Assembly: GCA_937950565.1 (NCBI GenBank)
Contig: CALFCS010000093.1
Location: 1 to 19,172 of the forward strand
Direction of reading: 5' to 3'
Length of the DNA stretch: 19,172 nucleotides
Source of the DNA: an uncultured Lachnospiraceae bacterium
GTDB lineage: Bacteria > Bacillota > Clostridia > Lachnospirales > Lachnospiraceae
A program made the translations under genes and the position numbers. The number at the start of each line of letters is the position of its first letter. The first letter of the stretch is position 1. The notes below the pieces were generated by a model. It ran no database searches. It saw only the letters and a list, made by a program, of their open reading frames with translations, and had not been told where the DNA came from. Below, piece after piece: positions 15,860-19,172 of the stretch.

Positions 15860-16225
15860 CTAAATAAAAGCTATAGAGATTTTCTTTCCACACCATATTC
15901 CTATAATACAAAATATTACGCTTAAACATACATAAATACTACCAAATAAATATTGTTGCGCCTCAAATAATTCATATGCCTCTAAGGAGAATGTCGAAAA
16001 TGTAGTAAAGCCGCCACATACCCCTGTTTTCATAAATAGCACTAAATTCGGAGATACATCTTCTTTAGCTGAAACTGCTCCCGTAATAAAACCAATAGCT
16101 ACTGCTCCTATGAGATTTGTTATAAGTGTTAATATAGGAAATACAGTTTTTATAGGTATCAAACTTATTGCATATCGTCCCGTAGCTCCTAAAGCACCAC
16201 CTAATGCAACCCACACAAAAGACAT
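15860..16225 (-). CDS. crcB: Fluoride channel/exporter CrcB (Fluc)
   Basis: CrcB forms a small dimeric membrane channel that lets fluoride leave the cell. The 121-residue protein has four hydrophobic segments and the family motifs GGALGATGRY near the start, TNLIGAVAIGF in the second segment and GGFTTFSTFSLE with the phenylalanines that line the pore. I start at the ATG 16223-16225, since GGAGG lies 8 bases upstream; TTG or ATG codons further upstream overlap this site. It follows a DUF5714-like gene by 53 bases on the same strand and ends in a strong terminator. No fluoride riboswitch fits into the 53-base gap. CrcB often occurs as a pair of genes; only one is visible here. Confidence 0.93.
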   Translation of the reverse strand: MSFVWVALGGALGATGRYAISLIPIKTVFPILTLITNLIGAVAIGFITGAVSAKEDVSPNLVLFMKTGVCGGFTTFSTFSLEAYELFEAQQYLFGSIYVCLSVIFCIIGIWCGKKISIAFI

Positions 16226-16233
16226 GCACGCCA

Positions 16234-16238
16234 CCTCC
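16234..16238 (-). promoter_or_regulatory. crcB: Ribosome binding site that decides the crcB start
   Basis: GGAGG on the minus strand lies 8 bases before ATG 16223-16225. It argues against the longer reading frame that begins at TTG 16243 or ATG 16240. Confidence 0.7.
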
Positions 16239-16278
16239 ATCAATCCCGATTTTCATTACCTACAAGTTCAGATATCTC

Positions 16279-16989
16279 CTACTGTAATTTATTAAATTCA
16301 ATCTTAGAAAACGGGCATCGACTGCCAATGCACTGGCTATTGTTTTCTCTAAAATTACAGACAGGAGTATGTGCCTCCATGCAAATGCCAAAGTTTTCAT
16401 TTACAAATTCAATGGCTTGAAGAATGGATAGGTAGGAGTCTCTTTTGCAACAACGCGGACCACCGATCTCACCAATGGCATTAAGAGATTTTGCCGTCAT
16501 CCTGTGGGAAAGTGCAAAAGGTTCATTCATAAGCGGTGTTGAGCCGGAAATAATCGAAATAAATATTCCTGTACTGATACCTGCACCGCAGGCGCCCCAA
16601 AAACCGCAGGCACCCCCTGGGACATCGCTTCCACGGTTTTTCATTTCAGTCAGCGCACGCTCCAGATCAATGTCCCCACCGGCATTCTGATAAGCGGTCA
16701 GCAAGGCGGCACCCACCATAATATGATGTTCCGGCCCATGCATATGGCAGAACGGCAGATTCATCATCCCGTCTAAAATTTCAAGTGGATCCTTTGATTT
16801 TTCCAAAAGGCACAGACCAAAAATACTATCTAATCCCTGTGTGTGGCATGAATTGCAGACATAGTGTCCATTGACACACCTCGTCTTACTCCTTTCCTTT
16901 TTGTGGCAGACAATACATTCCATCTCTATGTCTTCCATAAAATATTTAAGAGGCGCTTTACAAATTAAACATTCCTCCATCATATTCAT
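16279..16989 (-). CDS. Cysteine-rich DUF5714-like protein of unknown function
   Basis: This 236-residue soluble protein has 17 cysteines. The N-terminus holds zinc-ribbon-like pairs: CLIC (7-10), CIVC (25-28), then RCVNGHYVCNSCH (37-49). A conserved metal-site-like stretch CHMHGPEHH follows (81-89). The middle contains GGACGFWGACGAGIS (125-139), a Gly/Cys-rich segment, and GGPRCCKRDS (176-185). The C-terminus has CxGSRCPFS. I recognise the layout as that of DUF5714 proteins of Clostridia and methanogens; their activity is not known to me. The pattern suggests bound zinc or an iron-sulfur cluster. The first ATG has AAGGG 6 bases upstream; ATG 16983 is also possible. A promoter lies at 17056-17085 and crcB follows, perhaps in one transcript. 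No membrane segment is convincing. Confidence 0.75.
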   Translation of the reverse strand: MNMMEECLICKAPLKYFMEDIEMECIVCHKKERSKTRCVNGHYVCNSCHTQGLDSIFGLCLLEKSKDPLEILDGMMNLPFCHMHGPEHHIMVGAALLTAYQNAGGDIDLERALTEMKNRGSDVPGGACGFWGACGAGISTGIFISIISGSTPLMNEPFALSHRMTAKSLNAIGEIGGPRCCKRDSYLSILQAIEFVNENFGICMEAHTPVCNFRENNSQCIGSRCPFSKIEFNKLQ

Positions 16990-17016
16990 ACCTCACCCTT
17001 CTTCATAAAATACCAC

Positions 17017-17042
17017 CAAGTTATAAATATTTCTTAAACTTG
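17017..17042. repeat. Dyad in the leader of the DUF5714-like gene
   Basis: CAAGTT (17017-17022) and AACTTG (17037-17042) form an inverted repeat with a 14-base AT-rich centre, placed between the predicted -10 box and the ribosome site of the gene. It could be an operator; the arms are short, so this is weak. Confidence 0.35.
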
Positions 17043-17055
17043 AGTTATTGTATTA

Positions 17056-17085
17056 ATTGTAACATATATCCCTACAATTTTCCAA
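17056..17085 (-). promoter_or_regulatory. Probable promoter of the DUF5714-like gene and crcB
   Basis: The minus strand has TTGGAA (17080-17085), an 18-base spacer and TACAAT (17056-17061) with an extended -10 TG (TGTTACAAT). Transcription should start near 17049, about 60 bases before the ATG. Confidence 0.55.
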
Positions 17086-17094
17086 CTAATTGTA

Positions 17095-17130
17095 AAGGCA
17101 TCGTACCTAATAAAATAGATACGATGCCTT
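17095..17130. terminator. Strong hairpin after the surface protein gene, probable terminator
   Basis: AAGGCATCGTA (17095-17105) and TACGATGCCTT (17120-17130) form a perfect 11-bp stem with a 14-base loop, 20 bases after the stop codon of the surface protein. On the minus strand the stem ends in TTT and then A/T-mixed sequence, so the T-tract is weak. Position and stability still favour termination. Confidence 0.65.
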
Positions 17131-17150
17131 CTCTTTATTGGTTCATTACT

Positions 17151-19172
17151 TTATTGTTTTTTTCTTTTGCCAATATATAAAGTACTTCCTCCAATCATCA
17201 TGGAAGCTAACAATAACATGAAATACAGTATAGGAGCAGCTGTATCTCCCGTCTTCACTGTGCCGGACTTCTTCACTGTACTTCCAGTCTTATGTGAATT
17301 ATCTGGAGTATTAGGCTTGACCGGCTTATTTGCCGTATCATTTACCAGCAGTACATTTTCCTTCACTGTTCCTTCTTCCTTACCTTCACTGTTCTTTCCT
17401 GTCTTTATTACTGTTACCTTTCCATCCTCGTCTACTGTAAATGTAATATCTGACGTAATCTTATCGTAACCTGTTGGCGCTACTGTCTCTTTCAGGATAT
17501 ACTCCTCTCCCGGAATCAGACCCGTGATTTCTTCTGCCCCATCTTTTCCAGATGTCCATTCCTTCACAATCTTTCCATCCGGTCCGATTATCTGCAGTTT
17601 TGCGCCTTCTACTTCTTTACCGTCTGCAATGTCAACCTTGCTTACCTTTACACTAACCGTCTTATCTTCGTAAGTATTTTTGAAATCAGCATTTACTAAA
17701 TCACCACTTACATCCTTTGTTCCGGAAACTGTCAGTTTTTCAGACTTGTAATGTTCCACAGTTTCTTCTGTCACTGTATACGTTAACAAATTACCATCTT
17801 CATCAACCTGTGGAACATTCTCAATCGTATAAGTCCATTTATCTGCATCTTTCTCCCATTTAATGTAATAATACTCATCAGGATTTGTACTCTGTGGTTC
17901 AATGTCTTTGGTTCCGTTATTCAATGTCAGCTTTAAGTTCTCCGGTCTTTTTCCAGCCGCATTATTGTTATCTACCCATGTCTTTGTACCTTTGATGGAA
18001 ATCGTATCATAATAGTATCCATGTGGAAAATCCGGTTGATAATTATTTACAACAACTACTGGTACCGTATCATTCTGACCTTCTGTCAGCGTTATTGTAT
18101 GATCCCTGCTAACTGTAATTTCCGCACTCAAACCAAGCCAGCCAAAATCTCCGGCAAGACCACTATTTCCGGTAATTGCATTTCCAAAACAATCCAACTC
18201 ATATACATAATATGTTCCTGCCGGGAGATCGTCAAATGTCATTTCTACAGGTCCATCTGACATATTGAATGTCTTACTTTCATAGAGTTCTGTTCCTTCT
18301 TGATCCGTAAACAAACCAATCTCAAAGTTAATATCTCCTCTGATAACTTTTCCTTCCACTTTCAGAACCTTTTTGACCTTCAGACTTCCTTTTCCCGAAT
18401 TATTCTTTGTATAAGTGTTTGTAATGATAACCTTTTTATCCAGGTCATTTGCAGCTATCGTAACTTTATTATCTTTTACGTCAAATTCTTTCTTTACTGT
18501 GTACCCTTCTACAACTTCATTTGTCTCACTTACAATATACTCTCCAGGTTCAAGATCTGTCAGTGTATATTTCCCATCTGTAAAGTCTGCATAAGTAACG
18601 GTCTTGCTGTAGCCTGTTCCGGTTATTGTAAAGGTAATATCCTTCTTCTGGGTATCTGTCAATTCGTCTCCTGCAAATACCTTCGTAATTTCCAGACTTC
18701 CCAGCTTTTGCTGAGTTGTGGTTATGTTTACAAACTCTATTGTTTTATCCGTTACTTCTTCAAACTGTCCGTCTGCTGTCGCCTTCTTCTCTACAGACTT
18801 CACCATTGAGCCGGTTGTTCCCGGAGCCAGTACTACTTTGTATACGGACTCATCATACTCAATTGCGTCATTACTTCCCGCCTGTTCTTTCACATAGCAA
18901 GTATAGTCATCTGTTGTTGTTACGGTTGCAAACTCATTGAAGCTAATACTTCCATCTGCTGCGTTCTTCTGGGCTTCCCCTATCTGGTTCTTGCACTCTT
19001 CATCTGAATACAATGCAAAGCTGAATTCATCACCCTTTAAGGTCTGTTCTTCTCCATCTTTTACATATTTCTTGCTTGCATTCAAGCTCAGCTTGTACTG
19101 CGGGGTTGTTGTCGTGTTTACAAACTCTACTTTCTTATCTGTTACTTCTTCGAACTCCCCGTCCTCTGTCGC
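17151..19172 (-). CDS. Large cell-surface protein with pilin-type isopeptide and Cna_B repeats, 5' end outside the window
   Basis: The last 673 residues of a wall-anchored surface protein are visible; the frame is open to the window edge and the true start lies beyond 19172 (a TTG at 19085 is only an internal codon). Visible residues about 27-150 resemble a streptococcal FctA-type pilin isopeptide domain (GDEFSFALY, AADGSISF, YDESVYKVV). Its last 20 residues repeat those at 1-20, so at least two 130-residue units exist. Then follow Cna_B/SpaA-like beta domains (about 157-255, 262-375, 390-500, 505-612), the last with K512, LKETVAPTGYDK and Asn611, as in isopeptide-bonded folds. The end has a Pro/Thr-rich spacer, VKTGDTAAP, a hydrophobic helix and KRKKQ, a sortase-type signal with no canonical LPxTG. 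Such proteins act as adhesins or pilus shafts; no sortase gene is in view. Confidence 0.9.
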   Translation of the reverse strand, partial: ATEDGEFEEVTDKKVEFVNTTTTPQYKLSLNASKKYVKDGEEQTLKGDEFSFALYSDEECKNQIGEAQKNAADGSISFNEFATVTTTDDYTCYVKEQAGSNDAIEYDESVYKVVLAPGTTGSMVKSVEKKATADGQFEEVTDKTIEFVNITTTQQKLGSLEITKVFAGDELTDTQKKDITFTITGTGYSKTVTYADFTDGKYTLTDLEPGEYIVSETNEVVEGYTVKKEFDVKDNKVTIAANDLDKKVIITNTYTKNNSGKGSLKVKKVLKVEGKVIRGDINFEIGLFTDQEGTELYESKTFNMSDGPVEMTFDDLPAGTYYVYELDCFGNAITGNSGLAGDFGWLGLSAEITVSRDHTITLTEGQNDTVPVVVVNNYQPDFPHGYYYDTISIKGTKTWVDNNNAAGKRPENLKLTLNNGTKDIEPQSTNPDEYYYIKWEKDADKWTYTIENVPQVDEDGNLLTYTVTEETVEHYKSEKLTVSGTKDVSGDLVNADFKNTYEDKTVSVKVSKVDIADGKEVEGAKLQIIGPDGKIVKEWTSGKDGAEEITGLIPGEEYILKETVAPTGYDKITSDITFTVDEDGKVTVIKTGKNSEGKEEGTVKENVLLVNDTANKPVKPNTPDNSHKTGSTVKKSGTVKTGDTAAPILYFMLLLASMMIGGSTLYIGKRKKQ
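18726..19172 (-). repeat. Start of a 390-bp in-frame tandem repeat in the surface protein gene
   Basis: The protein segment at the window edge (codons 19172 to 19113) recurs 130 codons later (18782 to 18723) with 15 of 20 residues identical, for example ATEDGEFEEVTDK against ATADGQFEEVTDK, and the DNA is also visibly similar. One full unit and the tail of another are in the window; more copies may lie outside. Confidence 0.75.

Noticed and set aside
16226..16278. Possible fluoride riboswitch before crcB
   Set aside because: Only 53 bases separate the genes and no matching fold is visible.
18300..18809. 169-codon open frame on the plus strand
   Set aside because: Antisense shadow of the surface protein gene; no domain or ribosome site.
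19083..19085. TTG as start codon of the surface protein
   Set aside because: The frame continues to the window edge with sequence repeating the downstream domain, so this is an internal leucine codon.

Overview
The window looks like chromosomal DNA from a low-GC Gram-positive anaerobe of the Clostridia, most likely a gut Lachnospiraceae. This rests on a biotin- and sodium-dependent decarboxylase operon, strong AGGAGG-type ribosome binding sites, AT-rich sigma-A-like promoters, and a Cna_B/pilin-type surface protein with a sortase-like tail. The genus is inference. No rRNA, tRNA, CRISPR array or insertion sequence was recognised.

Layout, left to right. (1) 1-3723, minus strand: a four-gene operon for a membrane-bound sodium-pumping decarboxylase, transcribed as carboxyltransferase alpha, OadG-type small subunit, biotin carrier, then beta subunit (cut by the window start). 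It has a good promoter at 3783-3811. (2) 3724-3965: an intergenic region with that promoter, a tandem 11-bp repeat and an 86-bp long imperfect palindrome. (3) 3966-5954, minus: 2-isopropylmalate synthase with an AraC-type DNA-binding domain fused to its C-terminus, the most striking gene here, with its own promoter region. (4) 6095-13419, minus: a tightly spaced series argH - asd - ppk1 - topB - left-handed beta-helix protein, probably one transcript, preceded by queH (13496-14104) with its own promoter. (5) 14225-15782, plus: an ABC ATPase and permease pair of the nitrate/sulfonate/taurine class with no substrate-binding protein beside it. (6) 15788-16989, minus: a cysteine-rich DUF5714-like protein followed by the fluoride channel crcB and a clear intrinsic terminator. 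(7) 17095-19172, minus: a hairpin and the C-terminal 673 residues of a large repeat-containing cell-surface protein whose start lies beyond the window.

How the genes fit together. The decarboxylase subunits should couple decarboxylation of an acyl-CoA type substrate to sodium export, with the biotin carrier shuttling CO2 from alpha to beta. Substrate identity is open because the alpha subunit departs from the classical methylmalonyl-CoA motifs. LeuA, Asd and ArgH belong to leucine, aspartate-family and arginine biosynthesis. Ppk1, TopB and QueH are housekeeping functions. The LeuA-AraC fusion suggests that the enzyme could read leucine through its own allosteric domain and act on transcription. 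Repeats bracketing its -10 box, and related motifs upstream of the decarboxylase operon, are candidate targets, but this is inference.

No gene-free stretch exceeds 300 bases; the longest is 3724-3965.
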